From Paludibacteraceae bacterium (GTDB lineage Bacteria > Bacteroidota > Bacteroidia > Bacteroidales > Paludibacteraceae), in the NCBI GenBank assembly GCA_947445425.1, contig CANFFA010000004.1:1-20663 (forward strand): DNA of 20,663 bases, read 5' to 3'. Shown one piece after another: positions 7,167 to 14,874 of the stretch. Below the pieces are notes generated by a model. The model was given only the letters and a program-made list of their open reading frames with translations. It had not been told where the DNA came from and made no database searches. A program made the position numbers and the translations under genes. Position 1 is the stretch's first letter; each line of letters opens with the position of its first letter.

Positions 7167-10100
7167 ATGAAGATACTAAAAATTGAGATTCAAAACATAA
7201 ACTCCCTCAAATCAGAAACTCCTATTGTCATTGACTTTGAAACTGATACTTTTAAAGATGTAGGACTTTTTGCCATCACAGGTTCAACAGGAGCTGGTAA
7301 GACTACCATTCTCGATGCTGTTACCATTGCCCTGTATAGGGAAGTTGCACGTTTTAACCGTTCTAACATCAAAGCTGGATTATTAGACGTGGTGAGTTAT
7401 GGTGCAAATGATGCTCTTTCACGGGTGACTTTTGAATGTAAAGGAGTTAGGTATGAGGCACAATGGAGCATTAGGCTGGCAACAAAAACAGGCAAAAAAC
7501 TGACTACTCCCAACGAAAGCGTTTATCTTAAAAATCTTAGCGAAGAGAAAATTATTGCTGAAACAAAAAAAGAACTGGATGCAGAAATCGAAAGCATTAC
7601 GCAGTTGACATACCATCAATTCCTACGTTCTGTTTTGTTGGCACAAGGTGAATTCGCAGCATTCCTTTCTGCAGATGCCAAAGAAAAAGGGAAGTTGTTA
7701 CAACAAATTGCTGGTGAAGAGATTTACTTGAAAATAGGCGAAACACTATTGAACAAAATAAGTGCAGAGCAAAAAGTTCTAGAGCGAATTAAAGCAAAGA
7801 TTAATACAGAAGACTTGTTATCCAATGAAAAATGCAAGGAACTACAAACAGAAGAAGAAAATAACAATTTAATAATAAATAATTTACATACAGAACAGAA
7901 GGAAATAGAACGAATTCTTTCTTGGTTTTCAAAAAACAATGAATTATTAAAAAAACAGGAAGATCTTGAAAAAGAAGAACTTGCAATTTGCATTGAGTTA
8001 GAAACAAACAAAGAGCTTCTAGACCGTTTGAAATTACACGAGCGTGCTGAACCTTTCAAAGCTATAATAGAAGAGTTACATCGAATTGAGGAAGAATTAT
8101 TAAGTAGAAATATACATTCCGAAGAGATAAAATCCACCCTAAAACAATTGAATGTGACCCTAGAAGCATCACAACAATTGGAAGTGGCAAGTCAATTAAA
8201 ATACTCTGAATTGGAATCCATTCGTAATCAATGGCTTCCAAAACTAATTGAAGTCACTAAAATAGATACGGAAATTGGGAATGCAACTAGCCAATTCACC
8301 GCAATAGAAAACGAAAGTTCTAAATTAAACATTTCCATAAATAGTTTGCTAGATAAATCTAAAAAAACGGAGATAGAACTCAGCCGCACCGAGACTTTTG
8401 GATTAGAACTCAATCATTTTTTAGAGCAAAACAAAACAGATTTAGAAATAGAACATAATCTTATCAATTGGAATTCAGCACTTACACTTCGCAAAAGTCA
8501 TATAGACAGCATTGCTAGTTTTAATACAGTAAAACATCAAGGCGAAAAAGAGTTGACTGAAACAGAAGGTGAAATTGTGATAACAGAAAGATTATTCACC
8601 ACTGAAAAGGACTTCTTAGAGCGACTAGAAGAAGATTTAAAAAAAATAACGGACTCATTGAACGTGAATCAGTTATCTGAATTATTACTACAACAGAAAA
8701 GCTTAGAAATAAGAAAAATAGAATGGAAAGAGTTAGCACAAATGTCTGCGAGCTATCAAGATTTCAACCAAAAAAAAACGGCATTCAACAATGAGAAAGA
8801 TAGTTGTCAGAAAATTGGATTTGAAACTCAAGCATCCTATGAGCAATTAGAAAATAATTTATTGGCAGCACAAAGCTCCTTCAATGACTCCGAAAAAATA
8901 CTAGCACTAGAACAAACGATCTTGGCTTTTGATCAAGAACGCAAGAAACTTGAAAAAGGAAAAGCCTGTAATCTATGCGGTTCCACGGAGCATCCTTATG
9001 TCGAAAAATATGCTGCATTAGAAATATCAGCAAGTAAACAAATCGCTGAGACAAGAAAAAAGGCCGTTGATCAAATTCAAAAAGAATTAAAGAATCTCGA
9101 AATCAAGAGCATTGAAAACAAGACTAAAATAACATCACTAAACAATCAAATAACAGAAAACGAACAACAATCAGAAAGAGTATCCATCCGTTTTAAGCAA
9201 TTTGAATCAACATTTGATATCACAGATCAAATTGCGATTAACAATGGCATTGAAGTACTTAACAAGGAAATCTCACAACTAGCCATTCAAATTGAACACG
9301 CGCAAGCGCTTCAAGTTCAAAAAGATGAGAAGGCTAGCTTGATAAGCCAAAAACGTGAATTGATAGCCTCCATTCAAACGAAAATTTCGGTATTGAATGC
9401 GAATAAAAAAAGCTTAAGTTCTCAACTATATAAAACTTCAGCAGAATTGAATGATTTAGTTGCTATCAATGAGAGCAATGAGCAGAACCTTAAGCATCAA
9501 CTTTCCACCTATAAATTAAGTTTGCCCAGCATTAATAACAGCAAATTATTTATCCAGGACTTAGAACAAAAAACAGCTGAATTCCAAAACAAAACGAAAG
9601 CATTAGCAGATGTAAATAATGCATTGAATCAATTGCAAGCAGAGATTGAATTCAATAAAATTCAAATCAAAGAGAAAACTGAGGCGCAAGTGAAGTCAGC
9701 CCATGAAGCTACAATATTAGCCAAAAACATAAGTGAACTTACAATGAAGAGAAGTCAAATACTTCCTTTAGAAATTAGTACCAAAGAAAAGCAAACCGAA
9801 TTAGACATTCAAGTAGAAAAAGCAAAAGCTCAACTTGACAAAGCAAATTTGGAGTGGAATCGCTTAAAAACAGAAAAAGCAACTGCATCAATCAAAAAGG
9901 AAACCAATGAGAAAGAACAGTTTCAATTAAATTCAAAGTACAATACTTTAACTAACACATTGAAAGACGAGATTCAAAAAAGTGAATTTAACTCACCATT
10001 AGAAATAGAAAATGCTTTATTGAATATAAATGAGAAGGAAGGATTTATAGAAATCCGTAAAAAAATGGAAGAGAGAGGCATTAGATATAAAACACTTCAT

Positions 10101-10823
10101 GCTGATTTAATCGTAGATTTTACAAAACAAAATTTAGAAAAAAACTTTGATATTGAGAATTTGGACGCAGAGACGGCACTTCTAAAAGCTAAAGAAAAAG
10201 AGGAGTTTTTACACAAAAGGACTGGTGAGATAAAAAATCAATTTGCTAAAGACAATGAAATTAAAAACCGCAACAAGGATATTATCGATGAACTTAACCG
10301 ACAAGAACAAAAGCTAAAAATTTGGTTGCAGTTAAGAGAGTTATTGGGTAGGTCAAAAGAATCGTTCAACACTTACGTACAAAGACTTACTTTAAAAAAT
10401 CTCATCAATTTAGCCAATTTACACCTGTATAAACTAAACAAACGCTACTCACTTAAACTGAATGAAAATTATAAAGAAGGAGAAGAACTCAATTTTATGC
10501 TAGTGGATCATTACCAAACCGATGAGGCTCGCTTTGTGGACACTTCAAGTGGAGGAGAAAAGTTTCTCATAAGCCTGGCACTTGCTTTGGGTCTTTCTGA
10601 TCTTTCAAGCCACAATGTCAATATTGGCTCATTATTTATTGACGAAGGATTCGGCACACTTGATAACAACACCCTAGAAACAGTAATATCAACCTTGGAA
10701 ACACTCAGATCACAAGGTAAAATGATAGGTATCATCTCACATGTCGAAAATCTTAAAGAGCGCATCCCAGTACAAATCCAAGTGACGAAGAGAAACAATG
10801 GAGTAAGCGTGATTAGTGTTTAG
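7167..10823 (+). CDS. sbcC: SbcC/Rad50-type DNA repair exonuclease ATPase subunit
   Basis: SbcC is the SMC-like ATPase that works with the nuclease SbcD to open and cleave DNA hairpins and protein-blocked ends. The 1218-residue product has, in order: the family N-terminus MKILKIEIQNINSLKS; Walker A GSTGAGKTT at residues 39-47; a long coiled coil; the zinc hook CNLC at residues 601-604, almost exactly mid-protein; a second long coiled coil; the ABC signature SSGGEK (S1128-E1131); and Walker B LFIDEGFGTLD with D1159/E1160. I chose ATG 7167 because the conserved fold begins there; an upstream extension in frame overlaps the divergent acyltransferase gene. All motifs are intact. Unusually, no sbcD lies beside it: both neighbours are on the opposite strand. 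Confidence 0.96.
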   Translation: MKILKIEIQNINSLKSETPIVIDFETDTFKDVGLFAITGSTGAGKTTILDAVTIALYREVARFNRSNIKAGLLDVVSYGANDALSRVTFECKGVRYEAQWSIRLATKTGKKLTTPNESVYLKNLSEEKIIAETKKELDAEIESITQLTYHQFLRSVLLAQGEFAAFLSADAKEKGKLLQQIAGEEIYLKIGETLLNKISAEQKVLERIKAKINTEDLLSNEKCKELQTEEENNNLIINNLHTEQKEIERILSWFSKNNELLKKQEDLEKEELAICIELETNKELLDRLKLHERAEPFKAIIEELHRIEEELLSRNIHSEEIKSTLKQLNVTLEASQQLEVASQLKYSELESIRNQWLPKLIEVTKIDTEIGNATSQFTAIENESSKLNISINSLLDKSKKTEIELSRTETFGLELNHFLEQNKTDLEIEHNLINWNSALTLRKSHIDSIASFNTVKHQGEKELTETEGEIVITERLFTTEKDFLERLEEDLKKITDSLNVNQLSELLLQQKSLEIRKIEWKELAQMSASYQDFNQKKTAFNNEKDSCQKIGFETQASYEQLENNLLAAQSSFNDSEKILALEQTILAFDQERKKLEKGKACNLCGSTEHPYVEKYAALEISASKQIAETRKKAVDQIQKELKNLEIKSIENKTKITSLNNQITENEQQSERVSIRFKQFESTFDITDQIAINNGIEVLNKEISQLAIQIEHAQALQVQKDEKASLISQKRELIASIQTKISVLNANKKSLSSQLYKTSAELNDLVAINESNEQNLKHQLSTYKLSLPSINNSKLFIQDLEQKTAEFQNKTKALADVNNALNQLQAEIEFNKIQIKEKTEAQVKSAHEATILAKNISELTMKRSQILPLEISTKEKQTELDIQVEKAKAQLDKANLEWNRLKTEKATASIKKETNEKEQFQLNSKYNTLTNTLKDEIQKSEFNSPLEIENALLNINEKEGFIEIRKKMEERGIRYKTLHADLIVDFTKQNLEKNFDIENLDAETALLKAKEKEEFLHKRTGEIKNQFAKDNEIKNRNKDIIDELNRQEQKLKIWLQLRELLGRSKESFNTYVQRLTLKNLINLANLHLYKLNKRYSLKLNENYKEGEELNFMLVDHYQTDEARFVDTSSGGEKFLISLALALGLSDLSSHNVNIGSLFIDEGFGTLDNNTLETVISTLETLRSQGKMIGIISHVENLKERIPVQIQVTKRNNGVSVISV

Positions 10824-10855
10824 TGATGAATGATGAACGATTAATGGTGAATTGG
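10811..10855. repeat. AT-rich intergenic repeat (GATTAGTGTTTAGTGAT), left of terminator
   Basis: This stretch starts inside the last codons of sbcC and contains GATTAGTGTTTAGTGAT then degenerate GAT-GAA copies. It is roughly the inverse of the block at 10971-11003, so the two flank the terminator symmetrically. Same family as 2254-2340. Confidence 0.55.
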
Positions 10856-10896
10856 ATAAATTAGAAGCTCTATATTTACTCTGTTTTTTTTAACAA

Positions 10897-10934
10897 AAAA
10901 AACTCCTCTACATTCTTTTTGTAGAGGAGTTTTT
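10897..10934. terminator. Bidirectional intrinsic terminator between sbcC and the pseudouridine synthase gene
   Basis: AACTCCTCTAC (10901-10911) pairs perfectly with GTAGAGGAGTT (10921-10931) around a 9-base loop. The stem is bordered by an A-run before and a T-run after, so it can terminate on both strands, as fits its position between two convergent genes. Confidence 0.93.
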
Positions 10935-10970
10935 CAATTACTATTTGATTAGTACATTTACCAGTGAAAA

Positions 10971-11003
10971 TCATTAATCACTAAACGTTAATCACTAATC
11001 ACT
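10971..11003. repeat. AT-rich intergenic repeat (TTAATCACTAATCACTA), right of terminator
   Basis: Contains ATTAATCACTAAACG followed by TTAATCACTAATCACTA, ending just before the stop codon of the minus-strand pseudouridine synthase. It is the inverted partner of 10811-10855 and matches the block at 2290-2309. Confidence 0.6.
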
Positions 11004-11004
11004 A

Positions 11005-12717
11005 TTATTCATGTGCACCCATTTTCAACATTTGCACTTCTCTTTCGCTCAAGAAGCGGTATTTACCACGTGGTAAACTCTTTTTGGTTAGACCTGCAAA
11101 ATAAACACGATCAAGGCGAACTACTTTGTAACCTAGTTTTTCAAAAATACGACGTACAACACGATTTTGACCAGAGTGAATTTCAATTCCGATTTGTTTC
11201 AAATCTCCCTCTTTTACAAACTCCAAGGCATCAGCAGCAATAACCGTATCATCTAAAGTAACGCCAGCCATAATGGTATCAAAATCAGCTCTTTCTAAAG
11301 GTTTATCCAAAGCAACATGATAAATTTTCTTTTTGTCATACTTTGGATGCGTTAATTTAGCAGCCATATCACCATCATTAGTCAATAACAATACGCCAGT
11401 GGTATTTCTATCCAAACGACCTACAGGATAAATACGCTCACTACAAGCATTTTTAACCAAGTCAAGTACGGTTAAACGCTCATGTGTATCCTCCGAAGTA
11501 GTCACACAATCTTTTGGTTTATTCAACAATAAATAGACTTTCTTTTCTGACTGAATGGTTTGTTCGTGGAACATTACCTTATCGGCAAGCAAAACTTTAA
11601 CACCCAATTCAGTAACAATCTGTCCATTAACAGTTATAATACCCGCTTTAATATATTCATCCGCCTCACGACGAGAACAAATTCCTGCATTTGCCAAATA
11701 CTTATTCAAACGTACCGGTTTATTGGGATCAGCCATCTCTGACTTTTTGAACTCCATCTGCTTTTTAGCACTGTATTTTGCATTTGGATCATAATTATCA
11801 TCACGACGAAGTGGTTTACGGAAAGTTACACCGTCTTTTTTATTGTCATAACGCGTCTCAGTAAACTCAGATTTCTTGCCTTCAGGAAGTCTGTTGAAAC
11901 TTAATTTACCTTCACGTGGTGCATCTTCTGATGATTCATTGAAACGACCATATACTTTTTCGCCATTGCTATTGGTATTTAACGGACGTCTATCGTCAGT
12001 CTCCCAAGGTTTTTTGGCACCACCATAAGAGGGTTTACTGTCACGGCTTTCCCAAGGTTTTTTATCGCCAAAGGAAGGTTTACGGTCTCCAAAAGATGGT
12101 TTAGCATCTCTATTCTCCCATGGTTTACGCTCACCACCAAAAGACGGTTTGCTATCTCTATTTTCCCATGGTTTTTTATCGCCAAAAGAAGGTTTGCTAT
12201 CTCTACTTTCGAATGAGCCTTTCGGTCTAAACGAAGGTTTGCTATCATTGTTCTCCCATGGTTTTTTATCACCAAAAGAGGGCTTACTATCTCTGCTTTC
12301 GAATGAGCCTTTTGGCCTAAACGTCGGTTTGCTATCATTATTTTCCCATGGTTTTCTATCACCAAAAGAAGGACGTCCTTCGCGACTTTCAGACGAGCTT
12401 CTCGGTCTGAATGAAGGTTTGCTGTCATTACTTTCCCATGGTTTGCGATCACCTCCAAAAGAGGGTTTGCTATCCTTATTTTCCCAAGGTTTTTTATCGC
12501 CAAAAGAAGGTTTGCTATCACGATTTTCCCAAGGTTTTTTTTCGCCATAAGAACTACCGCCAGTTGATGGGCGATTAGAATCAAATTTAGCACCACCTCT
12601 TGAACCTTTTAACAAGGATTTTACATCACGTTTTTCAAACGATTTACCATCACGGCTGGCACCTGTAGTGGATTTCCCTTTGGAAGATCCTTGCCATTTT
12701 TCATTATTTGTCTTCAT
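11005..12717 (-). CDS. RluB/RsuA-family pseudouridine synthase with a long repetitive N-terminal extension
   Basis: The C-terminal 235 residues of this 570-residue protein are a complete RsuA/RluB/RluE/RluF-type enzyme, which isomerises a uridine in rRNA. An S4 RNA-binding domain begins near V335 (VRLNKYLANAGICSRREADEYI). The catalytic aspartate is D436 in YPVGRLDRNTTGVLLLTNDGD. The family-typical end (GQNRVVRRIFEKLGYKVVRLDR) follows. The first about 330 residues are low-complexity and charged, dominated by tandem units such as KKPWENRDSKPSFGD with nine KPWE copies. Such extensions occur in other Bacteroidota homologues, where they are presumed disordered and RNA-binding. The ATG at 12717 is chosen since a TAnnTTTG-like box sits just upstream; an in-frame start 24 codons earlier would lie across that box. 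RluB is the likeliest subgroup, but the target uridine is not provable here. Confidence 0.9.
   Translation of the reverse strand: MKTNNEKWQGSSKGKSTTGASRDGKSFEKRDVKSLLKGSRGGAKFDSNRPSTGGSSYGEKKPWENRDSKPSFGDKKPWENKDSKPSFGGDRKPWESNDSKPSFRPRSSSESREGRPSFGDRKPWENNDSKPTFRPKGSFESRDSKPSFGDKKPWENNDSKPSFRPKGSFESRDSKPSFGDKKPWENRDSKPSFGGERKPWENRDAKPSFGDRKPSFGDKKPWESRDSKPSYGGAKKPWETDDRRPLNTNSNGEKVYGRFNESSEDAPREGKLSFNRLPEGKKSEFTETRYDNKKDGVTFRKPLRRDDNYDPNAKYSAKKQMEFKKSEMADPNKPVRLNKYLANAGICSRREADEYIKAGIITVNGQIVTELGVKVLLADKVMFHEQTIQSEKKVYLLLNKPKDCVTTSEDTHERLTVLDLVKNACSERIYPVGRLDRNTTGVLLLTNDGDMAAKLTHPKYDKKKIYHVALDKPLERADFDTIMAGVTLDDTVIAADALEFVKEGDLKQIGIEIHSGQNRVVRRIFEKLGYKVVRLDRVYFAGLTKKSLPRGKYRFLSEREVQMLKMGAHE
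12001..12550 (-). repeat. Coding tandem repeat array (KPWENxDSKPSFGD units) in the pseudouridine synthase gene
   Basis: Nine copies of the KPWE-coding block (plus-strand TCCCATGG or TCCCAAGG) lie at about 12001, 12051, 12117, 12167, 12257, 12347, 12437, 12483 and 12528. Spacings are about 45-50, 66 or 90 bases. A short unit (about 15-16 residues) alternates with a long one that adds RPKGSFESRDSKPSFGD. All spacings keep frame, and the sequence conservation between neighbouring 90-base units is high, suggesting recent expansion. Confidence 0.88.
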
Positions 12718-12744
12718 TAAAATTTTTATAAATGTATTTGAGTG

Positions 12745-12752
12745 CAAAGGTC
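12745..12752 (-). promoter_or_regulatory. Probable -7 box for the pseudouridine synthase gene
   Basis: Minus-strand GACCTTTG, followed by CA, differs by one base from the TAnnTTTG consensus and lies 28 bases ahead of the chosen ATG, leaving a short leader. No clear -33 TTG is seen. Confidence 0.4.
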
Positions 12753-12994
12753 GGAAAATTTCCTGAATAAACTGTATGGTTCTATCCAAAAAATGAGCGA
12801 GTTAAGTTAATGAAGTATTGATTTTCACGATTTAAGAAGAAATTTCTAATTAAAATGATCTACTCTTCATCTTTTGAAATAAACATATTGAATTCAAAAA
12901 GAATAATTTTCAATAAAAACGAAGTAGATAAAAATAAAACAATACCGAATTTGGAACGTTAGCTAAATATGAACGATACAAAAAACAAAGGAAG

Positions 12995-13573
12995 ATGACA
13001 AGATACATTTCCATTCTCAGAGGCATCAATGTTGGTGGCCATAAAATCATAAAAATGAATGATCTACGTGTATCATTCGAGCAACTTGGATTTTCTAATA
13101 CGCAAAGCTATATCCAAAGCGGAAATTTAATATTTAACTATCCTGAAACAGAGAATCAGCAATTAGAAAAAATGATCTCAAATATTATACTGAGTACTTT
13201 TGGGCATGAAGTACCAGTTTTAGTATTAAAACTTGAGGAATTTAAAACGATGGTAAAAAGCAACCCTTTTATTAATGATAGCAGTAAAAACGAGGCATTT
13301 TTTCACCTTACTTTTCTAGCCGATGTACCTGAAACAGAACGAGTGGAGTATCTTCTATCATTTCAATATGATCCTGAAGAGCTAATCTATCACCAACAAG
13401 TGATTTATTTATATTGCCCAAATGGATATGGCAATACTAAACTGAGCAATAATTTCATTGAAAGCAAATTAAAAACTACTGCAACCACAAGAAATTGGAA
13501 AACAGTGAATGAATTGCTATCGCTTTCAAATAAAAATAATGCTCAAAAATCATCAGATATTCAACTACTATGA
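12995..13573 (+). CDS. DUF1697 family protein
   Basis: The 192-residue product has the DUF1697 N-terminus: RYISILRGINVGGHKIIKMNDLR, then LGFSNTQSYIQSGNLIFNYPE, a pattern shared throughout the family. Length is close to the usual about 180 residues. The biochemical function of the family is not established, so none is assigned. Its TGA overlaps the ATG of the next gene (ATGA at 13570-13573), which indicates translational coupling with the dihydrofolate-reductase-like protein. The 277-base region upstream is shared with the divergent pseudouridine synthase gene; no convincing plus-strand promoter is seen there. Confidence 0.88.
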   Translation: MTRYISILRGINVGGHKIIKMNDLRVSFEQLGFSNTQSYIQSGNLIFNYPETENQQLEKMISNIILSTFGHEVPVLVLKLEEFKTMVKSNPFINDSSKNEAFFHLTFLADVPETERVEYLLSFQYDPEELIYHQQVIYLYCPNGYGNTKLSNNFIESKLKTTATTRNWKTVNELLSLSNKNNAQKSSDIQLL

Positions 13574-14097
13574 ACCCTAAATCAATTCTTTACATTGCCA
13601 TGAGTTTGGATGGCTACATTGCTAAAGCAGATGACAATATCGATTTTTTATCCATTGTAGAAAAAGACGGTGAAGATTACGGATATACAAATTTTGTAAA
13701 CAGTGTAGATACCGTAATTATGGGTAGGAAAACCTACGACAAAATCCTTTCTTTAGTTCCTGAATTTCCACACAAAGATAAAGAGACCTATATTATCACT
13801 CACAATGACAAAGCTAGTCTCGAAAAAATCAAGTTTTATACTGGAAATCTTAAAGAGTTAATCACTACTTTAAAAGGCAAAGTAGCCAAAGATATTTTTA
13901 TTGATGGTGGTGCTGAAATAGTCAATGAACTGCTCAAAGATAATTTAATTGATGAGTTTTATATTTCTATCATACCTATCCTTTTAGGGAATGGAATTTC
14001 ACTCTTTCAAAACAGAATACCCGAATTCAAATTACAATTAATAAGCAGTAAGGCATATGAAAAAGGACTTGTACAATTGCATTATAAAGTGATATGA
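13570..14097 (+). CDS. Dihydrofolate reductase family protein (RibD C-terminal-like)
   Basis: The 175-residue product shows the YwjB/YyaP-type fold of the DHFR/RibD-C superfamily: SILYIAMSLDGYIAKADDNIDFL at the N-terminus, VDTVIMGRKTYDKIL in the nucleotide-binding region, then DIFIDGGAEIVNELLKDNLIDEFYISIIPILLGNGISLF, all characteristic. Members are presumed NAD(P)H-dependent reductases, but most have no assigned substrate, and this is not the housekeeping FolA type. It overlaps the DUF1697 stop by four bases, so the two are almost surely cotranscribed. It is followed by a weak A/T-rich hairpin (14133-14165) that may not terminate efficiently. Confidence 0.87.
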   Translation: MNPKSILYIAMSLDGYIAKADDNIDFLSIVEKDGEDYGYTNFVNSVDTVIMGRKTYDKILSLVPEFPHKDKETYIITHNDKASLEKIKFYTGNLKELITTLKGKVAKDIFIDGGAEIVNELLKDNLIDEFYISIIPILLGNGISLFQNRIPEFKLQLISSKAYEKGLVQLHYKVI

Positions 14098-14238
14098 CTT
14101 TAAAACATCTATCCTTTATCCAAAAACTAAGCAGCAAAAAATTACTAAAAATAAATAATTTTGCTATTTAACATCACTTTTCGTTGATTTTAAGTCAAAA
14201 CAGGCAGATTTTTTCCTTCATTATTCTTTTAAGAAATG

Positions 14239-14246
14239 TATCTTTG
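14239..14246 (+). promoter_or_regulatory. -7 promoter box for the gamma-carbonic-anhydrase-like gene
   Basis: TATCTTTG is an exact match to the Bacteroidota TAnnTTTG -7 consensus and lies 23 bases before the ATG at 14270. A clear TTG at -33 is missing; a T-rich run (14209-14214) is in roughly the right place. Confidence 0.55.
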
Positions 14247-14269
14247 CATATATCAAAAAATAACAAATT

Positions 14270-14794
14270 ATGGCTTTAATTTTATCAGTACGTGGATTTG
14301 ATCCTCAAATTGGCGAAGATTGTTTTTTGGCTGAAAATGCTACTGTTGTGGGTGATGTAGTCATGGGAAAAGGGTGTAGCATTTGGTTCAATACAGTTTT
14401 AAGAGGAGATGTGAATTCCATCCGAATTGGCAATCATACGAATATTCAAGATGGTTCGGTAATCCATACGCTTTATCAAAAATCGACCGTAGTGATTGGC
14501 GACTATGTATCTATTGGACACAATGTTACCGTACATGGTGCAAACATTGACAATTATGCATTAATCGGTATGGGTTCAACGCTACTCGACTTTGTAGAAG
14601 TTGGCGAAGGTGCTATTGTTGCCGCTGGGGCATTGGTACTGAGCAAAACCATCATACCACCCTTCACACTTTGGGCAGGCGTTCCGGCTAAATTTGTAAA
14701 GAATGTGGAACCTGAGCAAACAAACGAGATGAATCGAAAAATCGCTCACCAATATGCCATGTATGCCGGATGGTTCAAAGAGGAAATTCTCTAA
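14270..14794 (+). CDS. Gamma carbonic anhydrase family protein (left-handed beta-helix)
   Basis: The 174-residue product consists of hexapeptide repeats of the left-handed beta-helix type (ATVVGDVVMGKGCSIWFNTVLRGD, IGDYVSIGHNVTVHGANI, VGEGAIVAAGALV), ending with GVPAKFVKNV and a C-terminal helix. The three zinc-ligand histidines of the family appear at H66 (SVIHT), H84 (IGHN) and H89 (TVHG). The closest families are the YrdA/PaaY/gamma-CA-like proteins. Whether it truly hydrates CO2 is uncertain, since many bacterial members show little or no activity. It has its own probable promoter and is followed, after an AT-rich repeat, by the DUF5687 gene on the same strand. Confidence 0.92.
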   Translation: MALILSVRGFDPQIGEDCFLAENATVVGDVVMGKGCSIWFNTVLRGDVNSIRIGNHTNIQDGSVIHTLYQKSTVVIGDYVSIGHNVTVHGANIDNYALIGMGSTLLDFVEVGEGAIVAAGALVLSKTIIPPFTLWAGVPAKFVKNVEPEQTNEMNRKIAHQYAMYAGWFKEEIL

Positions 14795-14836
14795 GCGAAC
14801 TGTTGATTACAACACAAATAATTCAGAACAAGAGTA

Positions 14837-14871
14837 TTATGAATTATTAATTATTAATTATCAATTATTCT
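14837..14871. repeat. AT-rich intergenic repeat (AATTATTAATTATTAATTATC)
   Basis: A run of ATTAATT-like units fills the gap between the gamma-carbonic-anhydrase gene and the DUF5687 gene. It resembles the reverse complement of the block at 5186-5210. It may be a degenerate intergenic repeat or simple low-complexity spacer. Confidence 0.4.
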
Positions 14872-14874
14872 CCA

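Noticed and set aside
7724..8137. Minus-strand serine-rich frame inside sbcC
   Set aside because: Shadow of the lysine/glutamate-rich coiled coil; low-complexity composition and no independent signals.
12149..12550. Plus-strand 133-codon frame with repeats such as LLSLFSHGFLSPKEG
   Set aside because: It is the antisense shadow of the repeat array in the pseudouridine synthase gene; repeats whose length is a multiple of three keep other frames open.
12001..12550. CRISPR-like regular repeats
   Set aside because: Unit lengths vary in multiples of three, there are no unique spacers of constant size, and the array encodes protein in frame with an S4/pseudouridine synthase domain.
12718..12789. 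24-residue longer start for the pseudouridine synthase
   Set aside because: The longer version would cover a likely -7 promoter box, and the charged repeat-type sequence begins at the ATG at 12717.
14133..14165. Possible terminator after the DHFR-like gene (AGCAAAA.../TTTTGCT)
   Set aside because: The stem is almost entirely A-T with a bulge and has no proper T-tract, so I do not call it.
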